DNA of 64,000 nucleotides from Fusobacteriaceae bacterium (GTDB taxonomy: Bacteria; Fusobacteriota; Fusobacteriia; Fusobacteriales; Fusobacteriaceae): positions 28,650 through 92,649 of the forward strand of contig JAGNZR010000002.1 in NCBI GenBank assembly GCA_017984315.1. Reading direction: 5' to 3'. A model generated the notes under the pieces. That model searched no databases. It was given only the letters and a program-made list of their open reading frames with translations, and was not told the DNA's origin. The position numbers and the translations under genes are program-made. Positions 57,103 to 64,000 of this stretch are shown piece by piece. Within the stretch, counting starts at the first letter, position 1. The number at the start of each line of letters is the position of its first letter.

Positions 57103-58116
57103 TTATATTTTAATCCCTAAGGCTGTTCCTAAAACTCTTAATTCCTCCATTAACTCTTGAAATTTTTCAGGTTTTAAAGATTGCGCTCCATCACAAAGTG
57201 CCTTTGTTGGTTCATTATGAACTTCTATTATAAGTCCATCTGCCCCTGCTGCTATAGATGCTTTAGATAAAGGGTTTACTAACCAATATTTCCCTGTTGC
57301 ATGACTTGGGTCTGTTATTATAGGAAGGTGTGTTAATCTTTTCAATACTGGTATTGCACTTATATCCAAAGTATTTCTTGTATATGTTTCATAGGTTCTT
57401 ATCCCTCTTTCACAAAGAATAACTTTATTGTTCCCCCCAGCCATAATATACTCTGCAGACATTAGGAGTTCTTCTATTGTTGCTGATAAACCTCTTTTCA
57501 GTAAAATAGGTTTATCAATTTTCCCTAATTTTTTTAATAAATCATAGTTTTGCATATTTCTTGCACCAACTTGAATTATATCAACATCTTCCACAAATTT
57601 ATCTACTAAATCTGAAGATGTTATTTCACTTACTATTGGCATCCCTGTCTCTTTTCTCGCCTCTTTTAAAAGTTCTAAACCGTCTAATTCTAAACCTTGA
57701 AAAGTATAAGGTGATGTTCTAGGTTTATATGCTCCGCCTCTTAAAATTTTAGCTCCAGATTCTTTAACTGCTTTAGCAATAGATATTATCTGTTCTCTAT
57801 TTTCAACTGAACATGGACCAGCCATTACAACTACATTTCCACCGCCGATTTTTATACCATTTATATCAATAACGGTATCTTCAGGGTGAAAAGATCTACT
57901 AGCTTTTTTATAAGGTTCCTGTAAAAGAATAACTTTTTTTACGCATTCATAAGATTCTATTTCATCTATAGCAGTTTTACTAGTTTCACCTAAAACTCCT
58001 ATTACAGAGTTTTTTTCTCCAACTATATAATTTGCTACTAACCCTTTTTCTTCCAATAGTTTTATTACATTGTTAATCTCATCTTTTGTTGCTTCAGCAT
58101 TCAGTTGAATTATCAT
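57103..58116 (-). CDS. aroF: 3-deoxy-7-phosphoheptulonate synthase (DAHP synthase, type I-beta)
   Basis: The enzyme joins phosphoenolpyruvate and erythrose 4-phosphate, the first step of the shikimate pathway. The 337-residue protein has an N-terminal ferredoxin-like regulatory domain (about 1-70) as in Thermotoga DAHP synthase. The catalytic barrel follows with AGPCSVE, LRGGAYKPRTSPYTFQG, QVGARNMQN, LLKRG, ERGIRTYE and DPSHATGK. The regulatory domain implies feedback by aromatic amino acids in relatives. It lies 21 bases after traT. Confidence 0.96.
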   Translation of the reverse strand: MIIQLNAEATKDEINNVIKLLEEKGLVANYIVGEKNSVIGVLGETSKTAIDEIESYECVKKVILLQEPYKKASRSFHPEDTVIDINGIKIGGGNVVVMAGPCSVENREQIISIAKAVKESGAKILRGGAYKPRTSPYTFQGLELDGLELLKEARKETGMPIVSEITSSDLVDKFVEDVDIIQVGARNMQNYDLLKKLGKIDKPILLKRGLSATIEELLMSAEYIMAGGNNKVILCERGIRTYETYTRNTLDISAIPVLKRLTHLPIITDPSHATGKYWLVNPLSKASIAAGADGLIIEVHNEPTKALCDGAQSLKPEKFQELMEELRVLGTALGIKI

Positions 58117-58137
58117 TCAATTCCTCCAAAAATAATT

Positions 58138-58782
58138 TTAAAATATACTTGAAAGAGCTTTCTCTAATTCAATTTTTAAAGCTGGAACTGCTTCTTCCAA
58201 TTCTAAATTCATTTTATTAGCAATACTTAATACTTGAGTATTGTGCTCTATTTTTTCTTTGTTATTTGCACCCTCTGTTACTAAAACATCTGTTATCATA
58301 ATATATAGAGTGTCATCAGTAAGGGAGTCTATTGCAATTCCTGCTGCACCACCTATTAAAGCCAGTGCTATACCTGTGTTGGCCGATCCTGTATTATACG
58401 CACCTAATCCACCACCAACTGCAGCTCCTAGCAGTCCAGAAGTAGCTTGTGAACTTTCATCTTTTAAATTTAGTATATCCACTTTTAAAATATTTGCTTG
58501 TAGCCAGTAATTTGCTTTCTCTGGGCTTGAAACTACAACATATCCCTTCTTTAAAAGAATATTTTTAATTCCTAACTCCACATCCATACTATATTGTGTT
58601 GCATTTCTAATTTGCAAATAAACATTTTTATTACTTGATGGTTTCAGCCATACAGTTTTTGTCATCTTTGTCTCTGTTGCTAGTTCATCTTTTTTTATCA
58701 TTGTAGATAGGCTGCTACACCCTGAAAAAAATAAAGAGAATATCAATAGTATTAATAAAATTTTCATTATTAATTTCTTCAT
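58138..58782 (-). CDS. traT: TraT-family outer-membrane lipoprotein (complement resistance/surface exclusion)
   Basis: The 214-residue lipoprotein begins MKKLIMKILLILLIFSLFFSGC with the lipid-modified Cys22. The mature part tracks E. coli F-plasmid TraT closely: LSTMIKKDELATETKMTKTVWL, VYLQIRNAT, KKGYVVVSSPEKANYWLQANILK, GAAVGGGLGAYNTGSANTG and TMITDV-like YIMITDV. VLSIANKMNLELEEAVPALK follows near the end. F TraT blocks conjugative entry and gives serum resistance. Here it sits in the chromosome beside aroF with no transfer genes nearby, so its role is uncertain. ATG 58782 is preceded by GAGG. Confidence 0.88.
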   Translation of the reverse strand: MKKLIMKILLILLIFSLFFSGCSSLSTMIKKDELATETKMTKTVWLKPSSNKNVYLQIRNATQYSMDVELGIKNILLKKGYVVVSSPEKANYWLQANILKVDILNLKDESSQATSGLLGAAVGGGLGAYNTGSANTGIALALIGGAAGIAIDSLTDDTLYIMITDVLVTEGANNKEKIEHNTQVLSIANKMNLELEEAVPALKIELEKALSSIF

Positions 58783-58920
58783 TTTAGTCACCTCTAATTT
58801 TATTTTTAAAGTATTATTGTTAAAGTATATCATAATCAATACTATTTTTTAACCATAATTTAGATTTTATGATATAATTATTACTAGATAGATATATAAA
58901 TTATAAATTAGGAGTAAACT

Positions 58921-59583
58921 ATGGATTTTTATAAAATTATCCTTGTTAATGGGTTTTCAAAAAATAATAAAAATTTTAATTTTTTAAAAAATCATTTAGT
59001 CTCATTAGGGTTTAATGTTGAATTTTTGAATGCACCACTTTTTTTTAGAGACCCTGCTATAAATGAAAAAATATTAGAAAATAAATTAGATGAAATTAGT
59101 GAAATAAACCAAATAGAAAGTAGTATCTCAGAATTAGTTCTTATCGGATTTGGGCTTGGAGGATCAATTATAAAAAAAGTCTTACACAATAAAAAAATCT
59201 CAAATATTTTTATTAAAGTTATTCTTATCTCTACCCCTTGCAAAAGATCAAGAATTTCAAGAAAATTATCCCCTTTTATCCGTTTACTAAGTAAAGTTTT
59301 TAAGCCATTAAGACTTTTAAGGGATAATAGATACCTTAGTGTACCCCTTCCTAAAGATATCTCAATAGGTATTATTCGTGGGGTTGAGCCTAATTCTAAA
59401 ATTTTCCAAAAGTTTATTACTGAACCAAATGATGGGTTCTTCCAAAGTAATGAAGTTGTTTTAAAAGGTAAAAATATTGAGATTTTAGATATCCCTTTTG
59501 GTAGATATGAGCTTCTTAACAGGCGTGGTACAGCAGAATACATTGTAGATTTTATTGAAACTGGCAGATTTAAATTTGATTAA
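58921..59583 (+). CDS. Alpha/beta-hydrolase-like protein lacking the nucleophile serine
   Basis: The 220-residue protein begins with a strand typical of the fold (KIILVNGFSKNNKNFNFLKNHLVSLGF) and has a helix-turn LVLIGFGLGGSIIKKVLH. The elbow reads G76-F-G78-L-G80 in place of G-x-S-x-G. The next strand, KVILISTPCKRS, also fits. The expected nucleophile Ser is therefore Gly78, so it may be catalytically inactive. I cannot name a function. AGGAG precedes the ATG. Confidence 0.65.
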   Translation: MDFYKIILVNGFSKNNKNFNFLKNHLVSLGFNVEFLNAPLFFRDPAINEKILENKLDEISEINQIESSISELVLIGFGLGGSIIKKVLHNKKISNIFIKVILISTPCKRSRISRKLSPFIRLLSKVFKPLRLLRDNRYLSVPLPKDISIGIIRGVEPNSKIFQKFITEPNDGFFQSNEVVLKGKNIEILDIPFGRYELLNRRGTAEYIVDFIETGRFKFD

Positions 59584-59598
59584 ATAAAAAATATTTAA

Positions 59599-59634
59599 AA
59601 AGAGCTCTAGAAACTACTTATTCTAGAGCTCTTT
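59599..59634. terminator. Bidirectional terminator
   Basis: A perfect 14-bp stem (AAAGAGCTCTAGAA, 59599-59612, with TTCTAGAGCTCTTT, 59621-59634) has an eight-base loop and T/A-rich flanks. It separates the hydrolase-like gene from the converging aminopeptidase gene. Confidence 0.88.
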
Positions 59635-59653
59635 CTTATATTGTGAACTATGT

Positions 59654-60880
59654 TTATATTGCCCAGTCTCCATTTTTAAATATCTCTATTTTTTCACCAT
59701 TAAAAGTTTCCCCTACTATAGATAAATCAGAAGTTCCTATCATAAAATCTTCATGATTTAGAGATACGTTCATTCCAACACTTTCTTTTTCTTCATCTTT
59801 CATAGTATTTCCATCTTTTATGCAGCTTGAATATGCTTCTCCAAATGCTAAATGACACGACGCATTTTCATCAAAAAGTGTATTATAAAAAAGTATCCCT
59901 GTGTTAGAAATAGGTGAGTTATATGGAACCAAAGCTACCTCTCCTAGATATCTTGATCCTATATCTGTATTTAAGAGATTTTCTAGACTTCCTTTCCCCT
60001 CTTTAGCATCAAATTCCACTACTTTTCCATCTTTAAAAATAAGTGTAAACTCATCTATAACATTTCCATTATATATCAACGGTTTTGAACTCACTACTTT
60101 TCCATTAACCCCTGTCTTCATAGGCATTGAGAAGATCTCCTCTGTTGGCATATTTGCCATAAATGGAACTCCGTTAATGTCTAAATCTCCTCCACCTGCC
60201 CAAATATGTTCTTTTACTAATTCAAGTTCTAAATCTGTTCCTAAAGAGTTTTTATAATATAATTTTTTAAAGTTCATCTTATTCATAAACTCTTTTCTTA
60301 TACTTAGTTTTTCATTATGTTCTCTCCAAGCCTCAACAGGATTTTCTAAATCTACTCTTGTTGCTTTAAAAATTGCATCCCATAATTTTTTAATACTCTC
60401 TTCATCACTGCTGTCAGGAAAAACTTGTTTTGCCCACGAGATTGTTGGTATAGATATTACTGTCCATCTATTTTGATTTGTCATAAATCTATCCATTACA
60501 TGTTTCATCTCTTTTCTTCTTAATTTTGTATATTTTGCAACTCTCTCTTGATTTACATCTTTTAACAGTGTTGGATCCTCTGAATATATAGATAAAAATG
60601 CAGCCCCTTGCTTTGCATAATACTCTAGAGATTCCACCTGCCACTGTGGATATACTTCAAAAATATCATCTGTTCCATATAAAAATTTATCTCTTTTTAC
60701 TATCTCATCACTCCAGTGCACTACTACCTCTTTTGCTCCGGCACTGTATCCACTTTCTACTACAATTCTAGTAAATTCATAAGATTCTACAGGAGAATTT
60801 ATTACTAAAATATCCCCTTTACTTATATTTAATCCTATTTTCACTATTAATTCAGCATACTTTTTAAAATTTATCTCCAT
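59654..60880 (-). CDS. Aminopeptidase, M29 family (PepS/AmpS-like)
   Basis: The 408-residue metallopeptidase has the M29 pattern. MPTEEIFSMPMKTGVNGKV holds the first metal Glu, LGEVALVPYNSPIS the second, HLAFGEAYSSCI a metal His, and the C-terminal NHEDFMIG a His and Asp. It removes N-terminal residues from peptides, useful in an amino-acid-fermenting bacterium. It stands alone, with terminators on either side. Confidence 0.94.
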   Translation of the reverse strand: MEINFKKYAELIVKIGLNISKGDILVINSPVESYEFTRIVVESGYSAGAKEVVVHWSDEIVKRDKFLYGTDDIFEVYPQWQVESLEYYAKQGAAFLSIYSEDPTLLKDVNQERVAKYTKLRRKEMKHVMDRFMTNQNRWTVISIPTISWAKQVFPDSSDEESIKKLWDAIFKATRVDLENPVEAWREHNEKLSIRKEFMNKMNFKKLYYKNSLGTDLELELVKEHIWAGGGDLDINGVPFMANMPTEEIFSMPMKTGVNGKVVSSKPLIYNGNVIDEFTLIFKDGKVVEFDAKEGKGSLENLLNTDIGSRYLGEVALVPYNSPISNTGILFYNTLFDENASCHLAFGEAYSSCIKDGNTMKDEEKESVGMNVSLNHEDFMIGTSDLSIVGETFNGEKIEIFKNGDWAI

Positions 60881-60950
60881 CTATCCACCTCATACTATTT
60901 TTAAAAAATTATAACACAATTATTTTAGAATAGTATTTTATTTTTTATTC

Positions 60951-60980
60951 TTGACTGTATTTATTATAAAGTGGTAAAAT
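60951..60980 (+). promoter_or_regulatory. Promoter of the 81-residue orphan gene
   Basis: TTGACT (60951-60956) and TAAAAT (60975-60980) are separated by 18 bases, about 50 bases before the start codon. Confidence 0.6.
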
Positions 60981-61030
60981 AGAATATATTAAATGATTAT
61001 AAATTTAAAAAATATAGAGGAGTGATTAAT

Positions 61031-61276
61031 ATGGATTTTGCAACATGGGCTGAGCATTTATATGATTCTACTTTTACACCTGCATACAATGCTTTATTAG
61101 CCGAGTTTGAAGATGGTAAAATAACAATAGAAGAGATTGAAAATAACATAGCAGAATTTAATACTATTTTAATGAATGCTTCAACTGAAGGTAACGCAAG
61201 ATTTCAATATTGCGTAGCAATGATTGATTCTCATGAGTATGCTTTAGCAGTTATCAGAAAAAGACACAATTTATAA
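61031..61276 (+). CDS. Small acidic protein of unknown function (81 aa)
   Basis: The product is MDFATWAEHLYDSTFTPAYN and onward, acidic and mainly helical, with Trp and several His residues and only one Cys. I recognise no domain. It has its own promoter, a clear GAGGAG ribosome binding site and an unusually strong 18-bp terminator, which suggests that it is highly expressed. ATG 61031 fits the ribosome binding site better than the upstream GTG. Confidence 0.72.
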   Translation: MDFATWAEHLYDSTFTPAYNALLAEFEDGKITIEEIENNIAEFNTILMNASTEGNARFQYCVAMIDSHEYALAVIRKRHNL

Positions 61277-61281
61277 AAATT

Positions 61282-61327
61282 AATAAGGTCTTAATCCTAC
61301 TTTTTTTAGGATTAAGACCTTATTTTA
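61282..61327. terminator. Bidirectional terminator after the 81-residue gene and batD
   Basis: A perfect 18-bp stem (61282-61299 with 61307-61324) holds AAGGTCTTAATCCTA and its complement, followed by TTA on the plus strand and by A/U bases on the minus strand. Confidence 0.88.
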
Positions 61328-63103
61328 TTATATTTTATCAACTTCTTTCAATTTATTTATAACCTCTTCCATATCAAAAAGTTCCCCTTTAAACCTCCAC
61401 TTTTCCAAAGTTGAATTTACCTCTTTTAAAGTAATATTAGGCAATTTTATCTCTGAGTGAAGTTTAGGGTTAAAATTATACTTTTCTATCATGTATTTTG
61501 AGTATGCTTCATAAAATTCATCATAATTTTTAGATTTTTTTAATTCAGTGTAGATATCTTTGTTTTTAAAAAATATTATTTTTTTATTTTCCAATAAAAT
61601 TTTAGCTAAAATTGACCCTCCAACTAAAACAACTCCACTTAACAAAATCCAAAAATAACTAGTATTTTTATGATTTGTTTTGTCAACTAACTCTATTTTT
61701 TGATCAATTTGTTCTTCTTTTACTTTATCCTCTTGTACTTTATTATCAGTATTTAAACCTTCAGTGTTTTGATTTACTATACTATCTTTAATATTAAATT
61801 TTTTTTCATTTATCCTTTTTATTTCATACTTTTCTGTTTTAGGATTAAAATAGTTTAATTCAAATTGTCCTATTGTAACTTCTCCACTTTTTTTAGGTAT
61901 AAAAGCTATTTCATACTCTTTTTCTGTATAATATTCTCCAGACTTTATCTCTTCTTTAGAGGATTTTAAAGTTTCAAACATATTAAATGCTTCATTAGAT
62001 GGATAGTTAAGCTTATCTAAACTATCTAAATTCACATTCCCTGATACTCTTACAGTCATTAAAATTGTTTTTCCAACTTCTAAATCATTTTCATCCCATT
62101 TATACTCTACTTTTGGATTTCCAACTACACCTTGAAAATTTTCTGGTTTCCCCTCTTCTGGTAATGGTTTGATATTTAAAGTTACTTTCTCAGCTGGAAT
62201 TAAAAAAGTTGAATTTGAGACAACTTCTGCACTACTTGAGTAGAAGCTGTGAGTACCTGATAAATTACCTTGTATTACCCCTCTGTACAACATTATATCT
62301 ATAATTTTTTTCCCATCAGATTCATACTCTTTTACTTGTGGTTTTTTACTTTTAGATATAGGGGTGTAATCAGTTGATGAAAGGTTTTCAAATTTAGGTC
62401 TATCTTTTCCAGTTACACTTCTAAATAATCCAGAAGCTCTAAAATTTTCTTCATAAACTACTTTTTCCCCTAAATATATCTCTTTATCTTTAATTTTTTT
62501 TACTATTTTAAAATCACTTCTATCCCCTAAATAACTTTCAGTTGAAGCTATCTTTTGGATTGGTTTTTGAACTTGTTGATTTTGATCTATTGTTTGCTGC
62601 TGCTGTTGATATTGCTGTTGTTGGTATTGTTGTTGTGATTGCTGATTTTGGGATAGCATAACTCCTTGTAACAGAGCAATTGCTGCATTTTGAAGTTGGT
62701 TATGAGAGGAGTTATATCCACTACTATACCCTGTACTATAGCTATTATTATAACCACTTGAATAGCTAGAGGGCCTTCTAACGTCTATTTGTATTGTATT
62801 GGAATAATCATCTCTAGTCCTAACTCTTAATCTATATCTTCCAATTTGTAGAGGTCTTAATACAATTATCTCACCTCTACCACTTCTCAAAGAGTACCTA
62901 TCTAAGATATCAAAATTTTCAATCCCGTCTATTCGATAACTCGTTCTTGAAGTATCTAAAAACTCTACCGCTATCCTTATCGGTTCATTTACTCTAGCGT
63001 AATTTGTTTCACTTCTTAAAATAACCCTACTAAAAGATAAAAGATATATACTAAAAAATAATAATAATATTAATCCTTTTTTCCCCAATTTTCCACCTAC
63101 CAT
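61328..63103 (-). CDS. batD: BatD-like aerotolerance membrane protein (full-length copy)
   Basis: The 591-residue protein has a signal peptide (LILLLFFSIYLLSFSR), an N-terminal beta domain, a Ser/Tyr/Asn-rich then Gln-rich linker (about 110-185), and BatD/oxygen-tolerance domains up to about residue 450. One TM helix near 495-515 (YFWILLSGVVLVGGSILAKI) and a cytoplasmic tail follow. Bat proteins protect anaerobes from oxygen stress by an uncertain mechanism. The start is doubtful: the good GTG start of its upstream copy has become GGG, so ATG 63103 or TTG 63088 must be used. It ends the operon. Confidence 0.8.
   Translation of the reverse strand: MVGGKLGKKGLILLLFFSIYLLSFSRVILRSETNYARVNEPIRIAVEFLDTSRTSYRIDGIENFDILDRYSLRSGRGEIIVLRPLQIGRYRLRVRTRDDYSNTIQIDVRRPSSYSSGYNNSYSTGYSSGYNSSHNQLQNAAIALLQGVMLSQNQQSQQQYQQQQYQQQQQTIDQNQQVQKPIQKIASTESYLGDRSDFKIVKKIKDKEIYLGEKVVYEENFRASGLFRSVTGKDRPKFENLSSTDYTPISKSKKPQVKEYESDGKKIIDIMLYRGVIQGNLSGTHSFYSSSAEVVSNSTFLIPAEKVTLNIKPLPEEGKPENFQGVVGNPKVEYKWDENDLEVGKTILMTVRVSGNVNLDSLDKLNYPSNEAFNMFETLKSSKEEIKSGEYYTEKEYEIAFIPKKSGEVTIGQFELNYFNPKTEKYEIKRINEKKFNIKDSIVNQNTEGLNTDNKVQEDKVKEEQIDQKIELVDKTNHKNTSYFWILLSGVVLVGGSILAKILLENKKIIFFKNKDIYTELKKSKNYDEFYEAYSKYMIEKYNFNPKLHSEIKLPNITLKEVNSTLEKWRFKGELFDMEEVINKLKEVDKI
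62560..62650 (-). repeat. Polyglutamine-coding repeat within batD
   Basis: CAA/CAG-rich codons encode QSQQQYQQQQYQQQQQ and a flanking IDQNQQ. It forms the linker after the N-terminal domain and is a candidate for length variation by slipped replication. Confidence 0.8.
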
Positions 63104-63113
63104 TCATTCGGAC

Positions 63114-63629
63114 TTAATTTTCAGTTTGCATTACTCCTTGTAATAATCCAATTGCTATATTTTGAAATTGATTACCAGAATTTCCATAATCGTTTTCATC
63201 CCATCTATTATAGCTGTTGTTATAATCTCTTGAATAACCATTGTTGTAACTATTATTATAACTATTGCTATAACTATTGCCATAACTATTGTTGTAACTA
63301 TTTGGATAATGATAACCCCTTTTAACATCTATTCGTAGTGTATTTGAATATTCATTTTTAGTTCTAACTCTTAATTTGCATCTTCCTGTTTCCAAAGGTC
63401 TCAGTACAAGCATCTCCCCTCTACCATTTCTCAAAGAGTATCTGTCTAAGATATCAAAATTTTCAATCCCGTCTATTCTATAATGTTTTCTTGAACTATC
63501 TAAAAACTCTATAGCTATTCTTATAGGTTCGTCTACTCTAGCATAGCTTGATTCACTCCTTAAAATAACCCTACTAAAAGATAAAAAATATATACTAAAA
63601 AATAATACCATTATTAAACTTTTTTTCAC
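63114..63629 (-). CDS. Truncated BatD paralog (N-terminal domain duplication)
   Basis: This 171-residue product (from GTG 63629) repeats the signal peptide, N-terminal beta domain and SYN-rich linker of BatD. It then stops after LLQGVMQTEN, where full BatD continues LLQGVMLSQNQQ. It would be a secreted or periplasmic protein without the TM anchor. GTG at 63629 has a fine AGGAGG site. The ATG-containing upstream frame overlaps that site. It lies between the batC-like gene and batD in one transcript. It could be a functional soluble partner or a decaying copy. Confidence 0.78.
   Translation of the reverse strand: MKKSLIMVLFFSIYFLSFSRVILRSESSYARVDEPIRIAIEFLDSSRKHYRIDGIENFDILDRYSLRNGRGEMLVLRPLETGRCKLRVRTKNEYSNTLRIDVKRGYHYPNSYNNSYGNSYSNSYNNSYNNGYSRDYNNSYNRWDENDYGNSGNQFQNIAIGLLQGVMQTEN
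63249..63300 (-). repeat. 12-bp tandem repeats coding NSY-type tetrapeptides
   Basis: At least four 12-base units beginning AACTATT (63249, 63261, 63273, 63285) and a partial fifth (63297) lie in tandem. They encode a four-residue N/S/Y pattern in the linker of the truncated BatD paralog. Units differ in the last few bases. Confidence 0.85.
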
Positions 63630-63640
63630 AAATTTTCCTC

Positions 63641-64000
63641 CTACCATTCATTTGAACTCTCTTTTTTTTCTTCTAAATTTATTTTTTCATTATTTTTAAA
63701 AGCTTGTTTTTCATTCCCTTCTAATCTTTTTAAAATATAATCAATTTCCTGTTTTTTATTATCTTTCTCTCCTGTAGAACCTTGAGAGCCACTACTTTGC
63801 CCACCTTGATTATTTTGGTTTCCTTGACTACCTTGCCCACCTTGATTTTGATTTTCTTGATTTTCTAACATTTTTTTTACTATTTCATAATTTTTTTTAA
63901 CATTTAAATCATCTTTTATAGATAACTGTTCTTTATATAATTTTAAACTCTCTGTTAAATTTTTATTTTTACTCTCATTATTTATACTTTCAGATATTTT
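63641..64000 (-). CDS. BatC-like TPR protein, C-terminal part (N-terminus beyond the window)
   Basis: The frame is open without a stop from the right edge to TAG at 63641, so this is the end of a larger gene. It first has a helical stretch (LTESLKLYKEQLSIKDDLNVKKNYEIVKKML) that looks like the last TPR units. A Gln/Gly/Asn-rich linker follows, then KQEIDYILKRLEGNEKQAFKNNE, the short C-terminal motif typical of BatC-type proteins. An internal ATG at 63871 is not the likely start. The stop is directly before the AGGAGG of the next gene. Confidence 0.72.
   Translation of the reverse strand, partial: KISESINNESKNKNLTESLKLYKEQLSIKDDLNVKKNYEIVKKMLENQENQNQGGQGSQGNQNNQGGQSSGSQGSTGEKDNKKQEIDYILKRLEGNEKQAFKNNEKINLEEKKESSNEW

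Noticed and set aside
63195-63300. CRISPR-like or noncoding repeat array
   Set aside because: The 12-base units are contiguous without spacers and lie in frame in a coding sequence.

Overview
The window is about 30% G+C, with very T/A-rich intergenic DNA, strong AGGAGG-type ribosome binding sites and tight head-to-tail gene clusters. The gene content points to the phylum Fusobacteriota, for example Fusobacterium or a Cetobacterium relative: methylaspartate-type glutamate fermentation, Bat aerotolerance genes, a TraT lipoprotein, and an hrcA-grpE-dnaK-dnaJ operon with CIRCE. I cannot fix the species from sequence alone. I saw no tRNA, rRNA, CRISPR array, prophage or insertion sequence.

Layout. 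1-3450 (minus): carA-carB (carB cut by the left edge), preceded by a translated 71-codon leader ORF whose stop codon touches an intrinsic terminator; this looks like UTP-sensitive attenuation of the pyrBI kind. 3580-4605: a two-TM potassium channel with an RCK domain. 4703-12248 (minus): glmS-glmL-glmE-mal-citD-citE-citF, which reads as glutamate to 3-methylaspartate to mesaconate, then cleavage of citramalate to acetate and pyruvate. The cit genes here are therefore more likely citramalate lyase than citrate lyase; mesaconase is not in the window. A GltS glutamate:sodium symporter (44825-46018) may feed this route.

12658-19098 (plus): rimP-nusA-ylxR/Q-infB-rbfA-recJ, the translation/transcription operon, including a YlxR-YlxQ fusion. 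19169-28244 (plus): tig, then clpP-clpX-lon-engB, then valS (protein quality control, ribosome assembly, tRNA charging). 28291-31350 (minus): a Trm11-like RNA methyltransferase and an EF-G-like GTPase without the usual catalytic His. 31527-36325 (minus): the heat-shock operon with a consensus promoter and a perfect CIRCE element.

36432-42180 (minus): a complete ribose operon rbsR-K-D-A-C-B with a 28-nt perfect palindrome as operator. 42330-48227: ilvE, an orphan MsmK-type ATPase, gltS, a small alarmone synthetase and asnA. 48283-52860: MFS transporter plus sugar isomerase/epimerase, divergent from an AGCS symporter and a DeoR regulator, with three 11-bp direct repeats over the promoter. 52940-61276: HflX (with a JAMM/RadC-like N-terminal domain), CvfB-like S1 protein, MFS, DAHP synthase with TraT, an alpha/beta-hydrolase-like protein lacking the nucleophile, an M29 aminopeptidase and an orphan 81-residue protein. 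61328-64000 (minus): end of a Bat operon with a tandem partial duplication of batD.

The most interesting items are the putative carAB attenuator, the citramalate lyase reassignment, the batD duplication, the JAMM-like domain of HflX and the chromosomal traT.
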